34,989 nt of DNA from an uncultured Duganella sp. (GTDB lineage Bacteria > Pseudomonadota > Gammaproteobacteria > Burkholderiales > Burkholderiaceae). Each line of letters begins with the position of its first letter. Position 1 is the stretch's first letter. Below the pieces are notes generated by a model, which saw only the letters and a list, made by a program, of their open reading frames with translations, did not search any database and was not told the DNA's origin. The position numbers and the translations under genes were made by a program. Of this stretch, positions 7,046 to 16,335 are shown one piece after another. The stretch spans positions 1 to 34,989 of the forward strand of contig CAMLSG010000026.1 of NCBI GenBank assembly GCA_946482635.1. Reading direction: 5' to 3'.

Positions 7046-10000
7046 TCAGAACTTTGCACGCAGGCCCAGGCTGAAAGTACGCCCCGGCTTGTACCTGGTA
7101 AAGGCTGCGCTCTCGTACTGGAAGTAGGTACGCTGCGCCGAATCACTGAGGTTGGTGATGTCGAAGGTCAGCGTCGGCCAGTTGTCGCGGTCGAAGACCT
7201 TGGCCAGGTCCACGCTCGAGGACATGTCCAGCTGCTTGTAGTCGTTCACGAACAGGGCGGCATTGGTAATACCGTTCTGGTTGGCGCCCGATACCTGGCT
7301 GCCTTCCGTCCAGTTGTGCGAGAAGCGGATGCTGTAGCCGGACTGCTCGTAATAGGCTGTGAAGCTGTTGGTCAGGCGCGGCACGCCCAGCGCCACGAAG
7401 CCGTTGGTGCCTTCGCCGCTGGCTTTCTGCCTGGTGTAGGTCATGGTCTCGGAGAAGCCAAAGCCGCGCACCGGCAGCAGTTTGTCCAGCGGTTGCACCC
7501 AGCCCAGTTCCACGCCCTGGATCTTCAGTTCGCCGGAAGCGTTCTTCTGGCGGGTCAGCACCACGGTTGCCGCGTCAGGGCCGCCGCGCGCGTTGATGGC
7601 TGCCTGCTGCACCGGGGTCAGCGCATCCCAGGTCACGCCGTAGGCCGCCAGGTCGCGGAACGGAGTGGTGACGTTTTCGCTGACTGTGAAGCCGTTGATC
7701 TTCTTCTGGAACAGGGTCAGGCTGACATAGCCTTCGCGGCCGGTGTACCACTCCAGGCCGACGTCGATGTTATCCGACAGGTAGGGGCTGAGCGAGGCGT
7801 TGCCGACGCTGCCGATATCGGCCGACGGGTTGGAGAAGTTGATGCCAGGACGCAGCGCGTTCGGATCGGCACGGGTCATCGAGCGCGATGCGGAGGCGCG
7901 CAGCAGCAGGTCCTTGCGCAGGCTCAGGGCGGCGCTGGCCGACGGCAGCGTGTTGCTGTAGCTGGTGTCGAGGTAGTAGAAGCTGTCGATGTTCGGGTAC
8001 TTGCTGCCGTTCAGCGTCAGCGCTGCGTTGCGCGGATCGGGAATCGAGTTGAAGGCGCCCACGGTCTGGTCGGTCTTCACGCGGCGCACGCCGGCGTTGT
8101 AGCGCAGCTGCATGCCTGCCAGGTCGGCCTCGCCATTGACCTCGGTGTAGAAGCCCTTGGTCTTTTCCTTGATGTAGCCGGCGGAAGCGCTGGTGTTGGA
8201 GGAACCGGTTTCCGGCGCGGTCGCCACGAACTGGTCGTAGTGCGAATCCTGGCGGAACTTGTTCCAGTCCAGCGTGACGAAGCCAGGGCCGGGCGACAGG
8301 TAGTTTTGCAGCGCGGTCGCCGGGATCAGGGAGCCGTTGTACACCAGGGTGTCGGTGCGGCCGGCAGTGTAGCCGGTGCCGAAGCCTGGATACAGCGCAG
8401 CCGCGCTGGCGCCCGGGGTGCTGGCGCCGTTGCACGACGGTGCGCCGTTCGGGCCAAGCAGGAAGACGCTCGGGTTGTTGCCGCAGACGGCTGCCTGCCA
8501 AGCGCCGGAGTTATCCTTGGCGGTAATGCGGCGCGAAATGTCGTCCAGTGCAAAGCCGGCCTTGACGTTGAAGGACTTTTCGCCCCAGGTCAGGTTGGCG
8601 CGCGCGCCCTTGGTTTCGGTGTTGCGCTTTTCCTGCTGCAGGTTGACGCGGCCGCCGCTCCACTGGAAGTTGGCCGGATTGTTCAGGTCAATGTTCGAGG
8701 TGATGGTGGGGACGTCGCCCGAAGTATTGTCGAAGGTAACCGTATTGCCGTTGCCCAGCGCGGTGATCGGCATCACGGTCGGCGAATCGCGCAGGAAGGT
8801 GGAGCGGGTGATGTTGGCTTGCGCATCCATCTTCCACTTGTCGTTGATCTTCCACTCCATGCCCGGGTTGGCTCCCCACAGGGTCACGTCTTCGGTATAG
8901 GGACGGAACTCGAGGAAATGCTGGGCATTGGCGAAGGTGCCGCTGGTGACCACGCAGCCATTGGTGCAATCGTCGCGGTCAACCTTCATGTTCAGCGGGA
9001 TCATGGCGCCGTTGCGGCCGACCCAGTTCATGTCGATACGCTGCAGGGTGTTCTTCTTCTTGCCGCCCAGGGTGTCGAGGTAGAACTGCAGGTTTTCGGT
9101 CGGGCGGTATTCCAGGCTGCCGACGACGGAGACCTTGTCCTTCTTGCCGCTTTCGACCATCTGGCGTCCCAGGCGCGGGATGATGGCGTTGTCGATCTGG
9201 GTGATGTTCAGGCCCGGATTATTCGCCAACAGGAAGGCCTGGTCGATGGTGGCGCCGGTGGTGAGTCCGTTGCCCGCGCCGGCCGGCACGGTCGATGGGA
9301 TGGTCCAGTTGCCGCCGCCGGTGTTGTTGCGGGTCGGCGAGCTGCTTTGCGCGGCGCTCAGGTTGGCATTGGTCCAGCCGATGGTTTCAAAACCCTCGGT
9401 GCGGACCTTGTTGGTACCCCAGGCGATGCCGCCCAGGATACCGAAGGTATTGCCCCAGGTGTTGCTGGCCAGGACGGAACCGCGGTTGCCGACTTTCTTG
9501 GCGACCGAGTTTTCGGTAGCGGTCACGTTGGCTGCAATGTAGCGGCCCTTGTTGTCGAATGGTCGGGCGCTGCGCATGTCGACCACGCCGGCGGCGCCGC
9601 CTTCCAGCAGGCCGGCGGTCGGGCTCTTGTTGACGGTCAGCTTGCGGAACAGGTCCGTCGGCAGCATGTCGAGGTCAACCTCGCGGTTGGTGTTCTGGTT
9701 GTCGGTGCGGCCGGTCGATGCCACCGCCACCGGAGCGCCGTTCAGCAAGACCTTGGTGAAGCTGGTGCCGAGGCCGCGAATCTGGATATTCAGGCCTTCG
9801 CCGCTGATCTCGCGGCTGACCTGGATGCCTGGAATGCGGTTCAGGGATTCGGCGATATTCGTATCCGGGAACTTGCCCAGGTCTTCCGCAAACACGGAAT
9901 CCTGGAAGCCGATCGCATCACGCTTGTCGCGCGCCGAAGTTTCCAGGCTGCCTCGGTAACCGGTCACCTGCACCACGTTGCTGGCGGGGGTGACTGTATC

Positions 10001-10075
10001 CTGCGCATAGGCCTGGGCAATCATGCCGGCCATGACGGTGAGTCCCAGCAGGGTCTCTCTGCATATTACTTGCAT
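7046..10075 (-). CDS. TonB-dependent receptor for xylan oligosaccharides
   Basis: From the ATG at 10075 (GGAGAAG lies seven bases upstream) the product has 1009 residues. It starts with a signal peptide (MQVICRETLLGLTVMAGMIA, cleaved near AYAQD). The plug domain follows (VQVTGYRGSLETSARDKRDA, IAESLNRIPGIQVSREISGE, IQIRGLGTSFTKVLLNGAPV), then a long beta-barrel ending in an aromatic residue (LRAKF). Length and plug style match the Xanthomonas/Caulobacter-type receptors that take up carbohydrates, not siderophore receptors. It should import glucuronoxylo-oligosaccharides across the outer membrane with TonB energy. The longer frame from 10108 adds residues before the signal peptide and is rejected. 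A LacI-type operator (10122-10137) lies 47 bases upstream. GH67 precedes it on the same strand. Confidence 0.93.
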   Translation of the reverse strand: MQVICRETLLGLTVMAGMIAQAYAQDTVTPASNVVQVTGYRGSLETSARDKRDAIGFQDSVFAEDLGKFPDTNIAESLNRIPGIQVSREISGEGLNIQIRGLGTSFTKVLLNGAPVAVASTGRTDNQNTNREVDLDMLPTDLFRKLTVNKSPTAGLLEGGAAGVVDMRSARPFDNKGRYIAANVTATENSVAKKVGNRGSVLASNTWGNTFGILGGIAWGTNKVRTEGFETIGWTNANLSAAQSSSPTRNNTGGGNWTIPSTVPAGAGNGLTTGATIDQAFLLANNPGLNITQIDNAIIPRLGRQMVESGKKDKVSVVGSLEYRPTENLQFYLDTLGGKKKNTLQRIDMNWVGRNGAMIPLNMKVDRDDCTNGCVVTSGTFANAQHFLEFRPYTEDVTLWGANPGMEWKINDKWKMDAQANITRSTFLRDSPTVMPITALGNGNTVTFDNTSGDVPTITSNIDLNNPANFQWSGGRVNLQQEKRNTETKGARANLTWGEKSFNVKAGFALDDISRRITAKDNSGAWQAAVCGNNPSVFLLGPNGAPSCNGASTPGASAAALYPGFGTGYTAGRTDTLVYNGSLIPATALQNYLSPGPGFVTLDWNKFRQDSHYDQFVATAPETGSSNTSASAGYIKEKTKGFYTEVNGEADLAGMQLRYNAGVRRVKTDQTVGAFNSIPDPRNAALTLNGSKYPNIDSFYYLDTSYSNTLPSASAALSLRKDLLLRASASRSMTRADPNALRPGINFSNPSADIGSVGNASLSPYLSDNIDVGLEWYTGREGYVSLTLFQKKINGFTVSENVTTPFRDLAAYGVTWDALTPVQQAAINARGGPDAATVVLTRQKNASGELKIQGVELGWVQPLDKLLPVRGFGFSETMTYTRQKASGEGTNGFVALGVPRLTNSFTAYYEQSGYSIRFSHNWTEGSQVSGANQNGITNAALFVNDYKQLDMSSSVDLAKVFDRDNWPTLTFDITNLSDSAQRTYFQYESAAFTRYKPGRTFSLGLRAKF

Positions 10076-10102
10076 CTGTCTTCTCCAAATTATAGTTATT
10101 AC

Positions 10103-10137
10103 TACCATTTGGTAACATAAATTGTTACCGCTACCAA
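10103..10137 (-). promoter_or_regulatory. LacI-type operator cluster upstream of the TBDR
   Basis: TTGTTACCGCTACCAA at 10122-10137 is an imperfect palindrome around a central CG (12 of 14 inner bases match the LacI-family form TGGTAGCGCTACCA). A second palindrome, TACCATTTGGTA, is at 10103-10114, and GGTAACA/TGTTACC (10111-10117, 10123-10129) overlap both. The cluster lies in the 90-base gap between GH67 and the TBDR. Binding by the LacI protein encoded at 5895-6992 is inferred from family knowledge and proximity. Confidence 0.5.
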
Positions 10138-10165
10138 CACAAACAAAAAAAAGTATCGTTCTGTA

Positions 10166-12271
10166 TCAGCCATGTCCCGGTGCGAACGGGAAGTGCAGCG
10201 CTTTGTAGTACTCCAGGCTATGCGGCGGCGCCTGCACGCCAGCCGGCAGCGGCAGCTTCGATACAGACTGGAAGTAGGCGATGCTGGCGTCGCGCCACCA
10301 CTGCGCCTCCTGCCGCTGCACGGCCAGCCGCTGCGCTACCTCCTGATGGCGGCGCGCATCAACCAGGGGCTTGAGGCGCTGCCAGTGCTGCTGCATTTCC
10401 GCCACAGCGGCGACGCCACTGTCGTAATGCGCCAACAGTTCGGCCCACAGAGTGCGGCCGGACGGCATGGCGTAATCCCACGGCAAATGGTGGAACCACA
10501 ACAGGTATTCGGGCGGCGTGCTGCGCGCGTCCGCCCAGCGCTGAGCCAGCGCCGGCGCATACTGGGCCAATGCGTTGCTGCCGGCCGCCGTGCGGTCGAA
10601 ACCGATGCCCTTGCTGTCGGCACGATGGTAATAGGCCGGGTTCCATTCGGGGCGCGCCAGGTCCGACACCCACGGCGCGGGGCCATAGTGGTGTCCGGTG
10701 CCCATCAGGTGTGTCAGGCCGAGGGGCGTCATGTAGTCCACCACGGCTTCACGCGACATCATCATCAGGTCGGCGATGTCCGGCGCGGCCTTCGCAGAGA
10801 AAGTACGGCCGGCCCATTCCAGCGCAATATCGCGCGCCCTGGCCTGCGGGTTCCAGGCCAGGCGGCCAAAGGCGTACCAATTGGCCTGGTCGAAATGCGA
10901 ACCGCTCCAGGTGCGGCTACTGCCGATATTGGCAACGCCTGCCATGCCGGCGACCGCAGGCGCCGCATCGCGCAGCGTTTCCTCGTACAGCGTGCCGAGG
11001 TAGGCCAGGTGGGTGGCAAAGCCAAGGTACTCCTTGGTGACCTGGAACTCCATCATCAGCGGCGTTTTCGGCATCGCGCCGAACAGGGGATGCACCGGTT
11101 CGCGCGGCTGGAAATCCAGCGGGCCATTCTTCACTTGCACCACGACGTTCGGCGCGAACTTGCCGTCCAGCGGTGCGAAATCGCTGTAGGCCTGTTTGGC
11201 GCGATCGTCCGGCTGTTCCGAGGCGTATACAAAAGCGCGCCACATGACGATGCCCTTGTGCGGAGCCAGCGCGGCGGCCAGCATATTGGCGCCTTCAGCG
11301 TGCGTGCGGTGGTAATCCTGCGGGCCGGGCTGGCCTTCCGAGTTTGCCTTGACGAGGAAGCCGCCGAAGTCGGGGATGACGCGGTAGATCTCGTCGGCTT
11401 TGTCACGCCACCACTGCGCGACTTGCGGATCGAGCGGGTCGGCGGTGCGGGTTTGCTTCAGCTCCAGGGGCGTCGACCAGCGCACCGAGAGATAGACGCG
11501 GAGGCCGTAGGGTCGCAGCACGTCAGCAAGGGCGGCAGCTTTCGCGATCCAGGGTGCAGTCAGGATCTCCGGCTTGGAATTGACGTTGTTCAGCACTGTG
11601 CCATTGATGCCCAGGGAAGCATTGGCGCGCGCATAGTCGATGTAACGCTGGTCACGGATATCCGGCAGCTCCCACCAGTTCCAGATCGATTCACCGGAGT
11701 ACCCGCGCTCCACGGTGCGATCCAGGTTGTCCCAGTGGTTCAGTACGCGCCGCGGCAGCTTCGGCGCGTTGCGTTCATCCAGCGCATCGAGCCGTTTGCC
11801 TAGTTGCGCGGCCTGCAGCCAGCCGAAGGCACCATACAGCAGGCCGATATCCTTGTTGGCTGCGATCAGCGTGTACCTGCGCCCATTCGGCTCGCGCATC
11901 GAGCGCAGCAGATATCCTTCGTCGCCCAGTCCTTCCAGCGCGCCGGCCACGGCGGCCTGGCCACCGTTTGCCGCAAGTTGCGCGCGGGTCGCCAGCACGA
12001 TAGCGCCGCTGGCCGGCTGGGCGCCCGCCGGCAGCACGGCAAGCGATGGCTCCTTGCCGGCCATCGCACGCACTCCTCGCTGCAATTCCTGCACCGCTGC
12101 CTGCACCGTCGGCGATCCAGGCGACGCCAGCGCAAGCTGCTTTGGCAACGCTATGCCGGCAAGCGGCCGATAGCGCAGCCAAAGCTCATATCCGTCTTCC
12201 TGCTCCGCGTGCACTGCCGCAAGCGGCAGCAGCAGGGCCAGCGCCAGCACGACACGCTGCCAAATAACCAT
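10166..12271 (-). CDS. aguA: GH67 alpha-glucuronidase
   Basis: The 701-residue product is a complete family GH67 enzyme. These remove 4-O-methyl-D-glucuronate from the non-reducing terminal xylose of short aldouronic acids released by GH10 xylanases. A signal peptide is present (LALALLLPLAAVHA), so it acts in the periplasm. The catalytic centre is recognisable: FLVKANSEGQPGP puts the acid at E312. NGPLDFQPREP and MMEFQVTKEYLGF provide D386 and E414, whose spacings fit the inverting-base pair of characterised GH67 enzymes. An N-terminal domain with RYTLIAANKDIGLLYGAFGW precedes the barrel. GGGAG lies just before the ATG. It is divergent from the GH10 xylanase, and the TBDR follows it on the same strand. 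Confidence 0.95.
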   Translation of the reverse strand: MVIWQRVVLALALLLPLAAVHAEQEDGYELWLRYRPLAGIALPKQLALASPGSPTVQAAVQELQRGVRAMAGKEPSLAVLPAGAQPASGAIVLATRAQLAANGGQAAVAGALEGLGDEGYLLRSMREPNGRRYTLIAANKDIGLLYGAFGWLQAAQLGKRLDALDERNAPKLPRRVLNHWDNLDRTVERGYSGESIWNWWELPDIRDQRYIDYARANASLGINGTVLNNVNSKPEILTAPWIAKAAALADVLRPYGLRVYLSVRWSTPLELKQTRTADPLDPQVAQWWRDKADEIYRVIPDFGGFLVKANSEGQPGPQDYHRTHAEGANMLAAALAPHKGIVMWRAFVYASEQPDDRAKQAYSDFAPLDGKFAPNVVVQVKNGPLDFQPREPVHPLFGAMPKTPLMMEFQVTKEYLGFATHLAYLGTLYEETLRDAAPAVAGMAGVANIGSSRTWSGSHFDQANWYAFGRLAWNPQARARDIALEWAGRTFSAKAAPDIADLMMMSREAVVDYMTPLGLTHLMGTGHHYGPAPWVSDLARPEWNPAYYHRADSKGIGFDRTAAGSNALAQYAPALAQRWADARSTPPEYLLWFHHLPWDYAMPSGRTLWAELLAHYDSGVAAVAEMQQHWQRLKPLVDARRHQEVAQRLAVQRQEAQWWRDASIAYFQSVSKLPLPAGVQAPPHSLEYYKALHFPFAPGHG

Positions 12272-12299
12272 GCTTCATCTCCCAGTTTTTTTCTTATGT

Positions 12300-12329
12300 T
12301 TGCGCAACCATTTCATGGTAGCTTATCTC
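12300..12329 (+). promoter_or_regulatory. candidate promoter with LacI half-site before GH10
   Basis: TTGCGC (12300-12305) and TATCTC (12324-12329) are 18 bases apart and weakly resemble a sigma70 promoter. The spacer contains ACCATTTCATGGT (12307-12319) and TGGTAGC (12316-12322), the same half-site as in the gudD and TBDR operators. The region 12272-12355 is shared by the divergent GH67 and GH10 genes. Confidence 0.3.
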
Positions 12330-12355
12330 AAAATTCAAACCAACAGGAGACTTTC

Positions 12356-13477
12356 ATGAATAAAAATCGACGCCAGGTGATGCAATGGCTTGCCGCCGGG
12401 ACGGCAGCGGCCTCCCTCCCCGCACTCGCCATCGGGGCAGAAACCCCTTTGAAATCAATCGCCGCAGCGAAAGGCATGCGGTTTGGGAACGCCCTCGGCT
12501 ACGCCCACCGCAAGCCCGCTTATCTCGAACTGATGGCGCGTGAATGCAACACTATCGTTGCCGAGAACGAGACGAAATGGCAGGCCGTGCAGCCCAGGCC
12601 AGGCCAATTCGACTTTGCCCGCGCCGACGCAATGTTCGAATGGGCCCGCACCAAAGGCATGAACGTGCGCGGCCACACGCTGGTGTGGCAACCGTCCAAA
12701 TGGCTGCCGGACTGGATCAACCAGCACGATTTCGGCGCTGCGCCGGCGCGTGAAGCCGAACGCCTGCTGCAGTCCCATATCGGCGCCGTTACCCGCCACT
12801 TCGGCGACGGCATCTATAGCTGGGACGTCGTGAACGAGGCGGTCGATCCCGATACCGGCAGCATGCGCAGCAATGTGTTCACGGAACGGCTTGGCGCCAT
12901 CGAGCAGGTGGATTTGTGCTTCCGCCTCGCACGCGAGCAGCTGCCGTCGGCGCAGCTTGTGTACAACGACTACATGCGCTGGGATGAGGGCAGCGCAAGG
13001 CACCGCGCCGGCGTGCTGAAAATGCTGCAGGCGTTGAAGAAGCGTGGCACGCCGATACAGGCGCTTGGCATCCAGGGCCACATCGGCTCCTGGGACGATT
13101 CGCGCAATGCTTCGCATGACCTGGCGGAATGGCGGCGCTTCCTCGACGAGGTGACAGGCATGGGACTGGATCTTCTGGTCACGGAATTCGACGTGAATGA
13201 CCGCAAGCTGCCGGCAGATATCGCCGCGCGCGACGCGGGCGTAGCGGCACTGGCGCGCGACTTCCTTGACGCGACGTTCAGCTATCCGCAATGCCGCGAC
13301 TTCCTGCTGTGGGGAATGTCGGACGATATCAGCTGGCTGCAGACCTGGCACGAGGCGCCGCGCACCGACAAGCTGCCGATGCGGCCCTGTCCTTACGACG
13401 CGCAGCTTCGCGCCAAGCCGTTGCGCGAAGCGATTGCTGGGGCGCTGCGAGCGATGCCGCAGCGCTCCGCCACCTAG
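12356..13477 (+). CDS. GH10 endo-beta-1,4-xylanase, Tat-exported
   Basis: The 373-residue product is a single-domain GH10 xylanase that cuts the xylan backbone. The ATG at 12356 is five bases behind AGGAGA and starts a twin-arginine-type signal (NRRQVMQWLAAGTAAASLPA). A much longer frame opening at 11804 is an artefact crossing the GH67 gene. The barrel shows the classical GH10 landmarks: NALGYA, ENETKWQAVQP, RGHTLVWQ, then WDVVNEAV with acid/base E161 and LLVTEFDV with nucleophile E277. There is no carbohydrate-binding module. Its products are the substrates of GH67 and GH3. The stop overlaps the stop of the convergent GH115 gene by two bases (CTAG). Confidence 0.96.
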   Translation: MNKNRRQVMQWLAAGTAAASLPALAIGAETPLKSIAAAKGMRFGNALGYAHRKPAYLELMARECNTIVAENETKWQAVQPRPGQFDFARADAMFEWARTKGMNVRGHTLVWQPSKWLPDWINQHDFGAAPAREAERLLQSHIGAVTRHFGDGIYSWDVVNEAVDPDTGSMRSNVFTERLGAIEQVDLCFRLAREQLPSAQLVYNDYMRWDEGSARHRAGVLKMLQALKKRGTPIQALGIQGHIGSWDDSRNASHDLAEWRRFLDEVTGMGLDLLVTEFDVNDRKLPADIAARDAGVAALARDFLDATFSYPQCRDFLLWGMSDDISWLQTWHEAPRTDKLPMRPCPYDAQLRAKPLREAIAGALRAMPQRSAT

Positions 13478-16335
13478 AGCCGGGGACTTTCCGGCGGGCC
13501 GAGATAGCTTGGCTTCAGCCCGCCGGCATCGAGTACCAGCTTCTGCAGCACGACGCCGGGTGAGATCGCCCAGAACTTGACGGTGTGGGCGCCCGCTCCA
13601 CGCACGGTATGGGTAGTGCGGAAGGTCACCGCACCATCGCTCACCGAGCGCTCCCACGCAGCCAGCGACGCATCGGCGTGCATGTTGATGATTTGCGGCG
13701 CTTCGTCGTCGATCGATACCGCAAACCTGAAACCGTCGCCCGGCTGAAATTTCTGGGTCGGCGCGAGCGTGGTATGCAGGGTGAACGTGCCCGGCTTCGT
13801 CAACGCGATGTCATACTCCAGCCGCATCGCTTGCGCATCCGCCAGGCCGGCCGTTGCGTCGACCGGCAATGGCGTCATTGCCGACAAGGTCCGGCCATGG
13901 TCTGGCACCAGCAGCCAGGAGCGCCCTTCAGGCGCAACCTGCCGCGCATAATGCGCCGCTTCGATGGACACCACGCCGCCAGTTTCCACAAAGGTTCCGT
14001 TGCGCCCTTCCACGGCCGCGTCACTCTGCCGCAGCGGCACGCGGACTTTGGTGCGCGTGCCATCGCCGCCACTGATGGTCAGCGACGCCTCGCGTGCATC
14101 GCGCGGCACGTCAGCCCATCGGACGTCAACGCTGATACGCTCCTGCACCGCAACGCTGCCTTCGGTGCGCGACAGGACGAGCCAGGGCTGGTCAGCAACG
14201 ATGGTGAACGGCAGCGGCAGCGATCCCCGATTGAAGACTTCAACATGGCGCGCCCGCTTTTCGTATGCGTCCAGCGCCGGCAAGGCGAGCGCTTCTGCTC
14301 CCGGGCCAGGCCATGCGGCCGCGTTGCCTTCAACGGCCACGCCGAGCGCGCCGGCAGCCGGCAACTGCACTTCGCTCACGGCCGGCATTACGTTCAGCGG
14401 CGGCTGGTTCCAGTAAGTGTAGCCAAGCCTGGTCTGCGACATCATGTGGTTCCATTTCCCGCCGCGCAGCGCGTGGTATTGCTCCGACAGCGCAGCATCG
14501 TGGCGGAACAGTTCGCGTGCACGCTCGGCCAATACATTGGCAGCGGCCCTGCCTTGGCGGGCATACAAGCGGTTCATTCCTGCCGTTGCATACAGCTCAT
14601 TGACCACGGCGCCGGCTTTCACCGGATACAGCACCAGTTCGAAGAAAGCATCGCGCTTCGCCTCCGGCAGCAGGCCATTGATGCGCTCCGCCTGCCCGGC
14701 CAGCGCGCGATATTCCGCCACCACGCGCTCCGACTCGTTGTAGTTCACCAGGCTGTAGGTCTCCGGTTCCAGTTGCTCTGGCTTGCGTCGGCCGTTGTAC
14801 TTGGTGTACTTCGCGACGATGTCCGCGATCTCCGCGGCATGCTCGGGACCGAACTCACGCGCCGCCCACTGCTGCAGGTATTCCTGCAGACGCGATGCAG
14901 GCCATGCATCCGGCTTCCACGCATAGCTCAGGAAGAACTCGATCGGCACTTCCATCGGCTTGAGGTCGCCGACATTCACGATCCACAGCTTGCGCGCGTC
15001 GTACTCCCACGCCAGGTGCATCTGCTCCCAGATCTTCGGGATCGGCGTCACGTTCAACCACTTGTACGAGCGCGGGCCGCCGACGTAATCGAAGTGGTAG
15101 TACACGCCGGCACCACCTGGGCGCTTGCGCTCTTCCGCTGTCGGCAAGCGGCGGATATTGGCCCAGTTGTCGTCGCACCACAGCAGGATTACGTCATCCG
15201 GCACGCGCATGCCCTTCTCGTAATAGTCCTGCACCTCCTTGTACAGCGCCCATACCTGCGGCGCGGCAGGAAGCTTCGACAGCATCTTGCGCTGGTCGCC
15301 GACAATGCGCTGCAGCAGCGCGACGTTGGATTCTTCCGACATCGGCTCATCACCGTCGCCGCGCATGCCAAGGGTGACGATCTTCTCGTAGTCTTTCGCA
15401 CGCACAGCGCCTTTCCACCAGAAGTCCTTCAGCACTGCTTCGTTGCGCGAATAGTCCCACGGCCCCTTGCCGTAGCGCGTCCACTCCTTGTGGGCACGCG
15501 CCATCGGTTCGTGGTGCGAAGTGCCGATCACAACGCCGTATTCATTGGCCAGCTTGCCGTTCAGCGGATCGTCGTCATAAAACGCCGCGTCCCACATCGC
15601 AGGCCACAGGTAGTTGCCGCGCAAGCGAAGGATCAGCTCAAATACTTTTTCGTAGAACTGGTGGTTGTAGCCGCCGTAGCGCTGCTTGGCCCAGCCGGTC
15701 AGCGCCGGCGCTTCGTCGTTCAGGAAGATGCCGCGGTATTGCACTGCCGGCGCATCGCTGACAGGCGCCGGCAGCGATGCGTAGAGCGCGCTCGCTCGCT
15801 TCACCGGCACGTCGGCCCACCAGTACCAGGGCGATACGCCGATCTGTTCCGACAGCTCGTAGATGCCGAAAATCGTGCCGCGCTTGTCGCTGCCGGCAAT
15901 TACCAGGGCGCGCTCGACGCCAGGCAACGGCTCCGCCACCGACTGCACCAGCCAGCCCTCCCATTTACCCGCGATAGCCTTTGCATCGAGCTTGCCGGCT
16001 TTCACCAGGCCGTCCACAAGATGACTCTTGCCCAGCGTGCCGATGATGATCACGTCCTTGCCGCGCGGCGTGGACTTCTCAAGCGCTGGCCGGACGCCGC
16101 TGACTTGTCCGATGTCCTCCTGCAGCGAGGCTGCCGCACGCAGCACGCCGGCATGGTCGCCGGCATCGACGTATAGCGTGGACGCGCGGCCAGCTTCCGC
16201 GAGCACGACAGAGCCCGGCGCCGCAGCCGCACGCTCAGTCGCAATGAAAGGTTTCTGTCCGAGCGCATGGGCCGGTCCGGCAGCGCCGGCGCCAAGCAAT
16301 GCAACGGCGAGCAACAGTTCGCACAACCGCCTCAT
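13474..16335 (-). CDS. GH115 xylan alpha-glucuronidase
   Basis: From the ATG at 16335 the product has 953 residues and a signal peptide (MRRLCELLLAVALLGAGAAG). The open frame extends to 16524, but the stop of the SGNH gene and this ATG overlap as ATGA, marking the real start and translational coupling. GH115 enzymes remove 4-O-methylglucuronate from internal and terminal xylose of long glucuronoxylan, complementing GH67. Signature regions are GIFLNDEAPALTGWA, GNYLWPAMWDAAFYDDDP, GTSHHEPMARAHKEW, VPDDVILLWCDDNWANIRRL and YYHFDYVGGPRSYKWLN. A C-terminal beta-rich domain (GGVVSIEAAHYAR) is typical of the longer bacterial members. It probably acts in the periplasm or outside the cell. Confidence 0.95.
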   Translation of the reverse strand: MRRLCELLLAVALLGAGAAGPAHALGQKPFIATERAAAAPGSVVLAEAGRASTLYVDAGDHAGVLRAAASLQEDIGQVSGVRPALEKSTPRGKDVIIIGTLGKSHLVDGLVKAGKLDAKAIAGKWEGWLVQSVAEPLPGVERALVIAGSDKRGTIFGIYELSEQIGVSPWYWWADVPVKRASALYASLPAPVSDAPAVQYRGIFLNDEAPALTGWAKQRYGGYNHQFYEKVFELILRLRGNYLWPAMWDAAFYDDDPLNGKLANEYGVVIGTSHHEPMARAHKEWTRYGKGPWDYSRNEAVLKDFWWKGAVRAKDYEKIVTLGMRGDGDEPMSEESNVALLQRIVGDQRKMLSKLPAAPQVWALYKEVQDYYEKGMRVPDDVILLWCDDNWANIRRLPTAEERKRPGGAGVYYHFDYVGGPRSYKWLNVTPIPKIWEQMHLAWEYDARKLWIVNVGDLKPMEVPIEFFLSYAWKPDAWPASRLQEYLQQWAAREFGPEHAAEIADIVAKYTKYNGRRKPEQLEPETYSLVNYNESERVVAEYRALAGQAERINGLLPEAKRDAFFELVLYPVKAGAVVNELYATAGMNRLYARQGRAAANVLAERARELFRHDAALSEQYHALRGGKWNHMMSQTRLGYTYWNQPPLNVMPAVSEVQLPAAGALGVAVEGNAAAWPGPGAEALALPALDAYEKRARHVEVFNRGSLPLPFTIVADQPWLVLSRTEGSVAVQERISVDVRWADVPRDAREASLTISGGDGTRTKVRVPLRQSDAAVEGRNGTFVETGGVVSIEAAHYARQVAPEGRSWLLVPDHGRTLSAMTPLPVDATAGLADAQAMRLEYDIALTKPGTFTLHTTLAPTQKFQPGDGFRFAVSIDDEAPQIINMHADASLAAWERSVSDGAVTFRTTHTVRGAGAHTVKFWAISPGVVLQKLVLDAGGLKPSYLGPPESPRL

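Noticed and set aside
10089..10094. Perfect TATAAT on the minus strand before the TBDR
   Set aside because: It would place the transcription start on the ribosome-binding site, only about seven bases before the ATG, and no fitting -35 box is present.
7316..10120. A 934-codon open frame on the strand opposite the TonB-dependent receptor
   Set aside because: High G+C DNA leaves long antisense frames open. The translation is rich in His, Gln, Val, Ala and Arg without domain logic, while the opposite strand has a complete receptor.
11804..12355. N-terminal extension of the GH10 xylanase frame
   Set aside because: The extension runs antisense through GH67. The ATG at 12356 has a ribosome-binding site and a Tat signal.
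13585..16176. An 863-codon open frame opposite GH115
   Set aside because: Same antisense artefact; no start signals and arginine/histidine-rich composition, and GH115 signatures are clear on the other strand.
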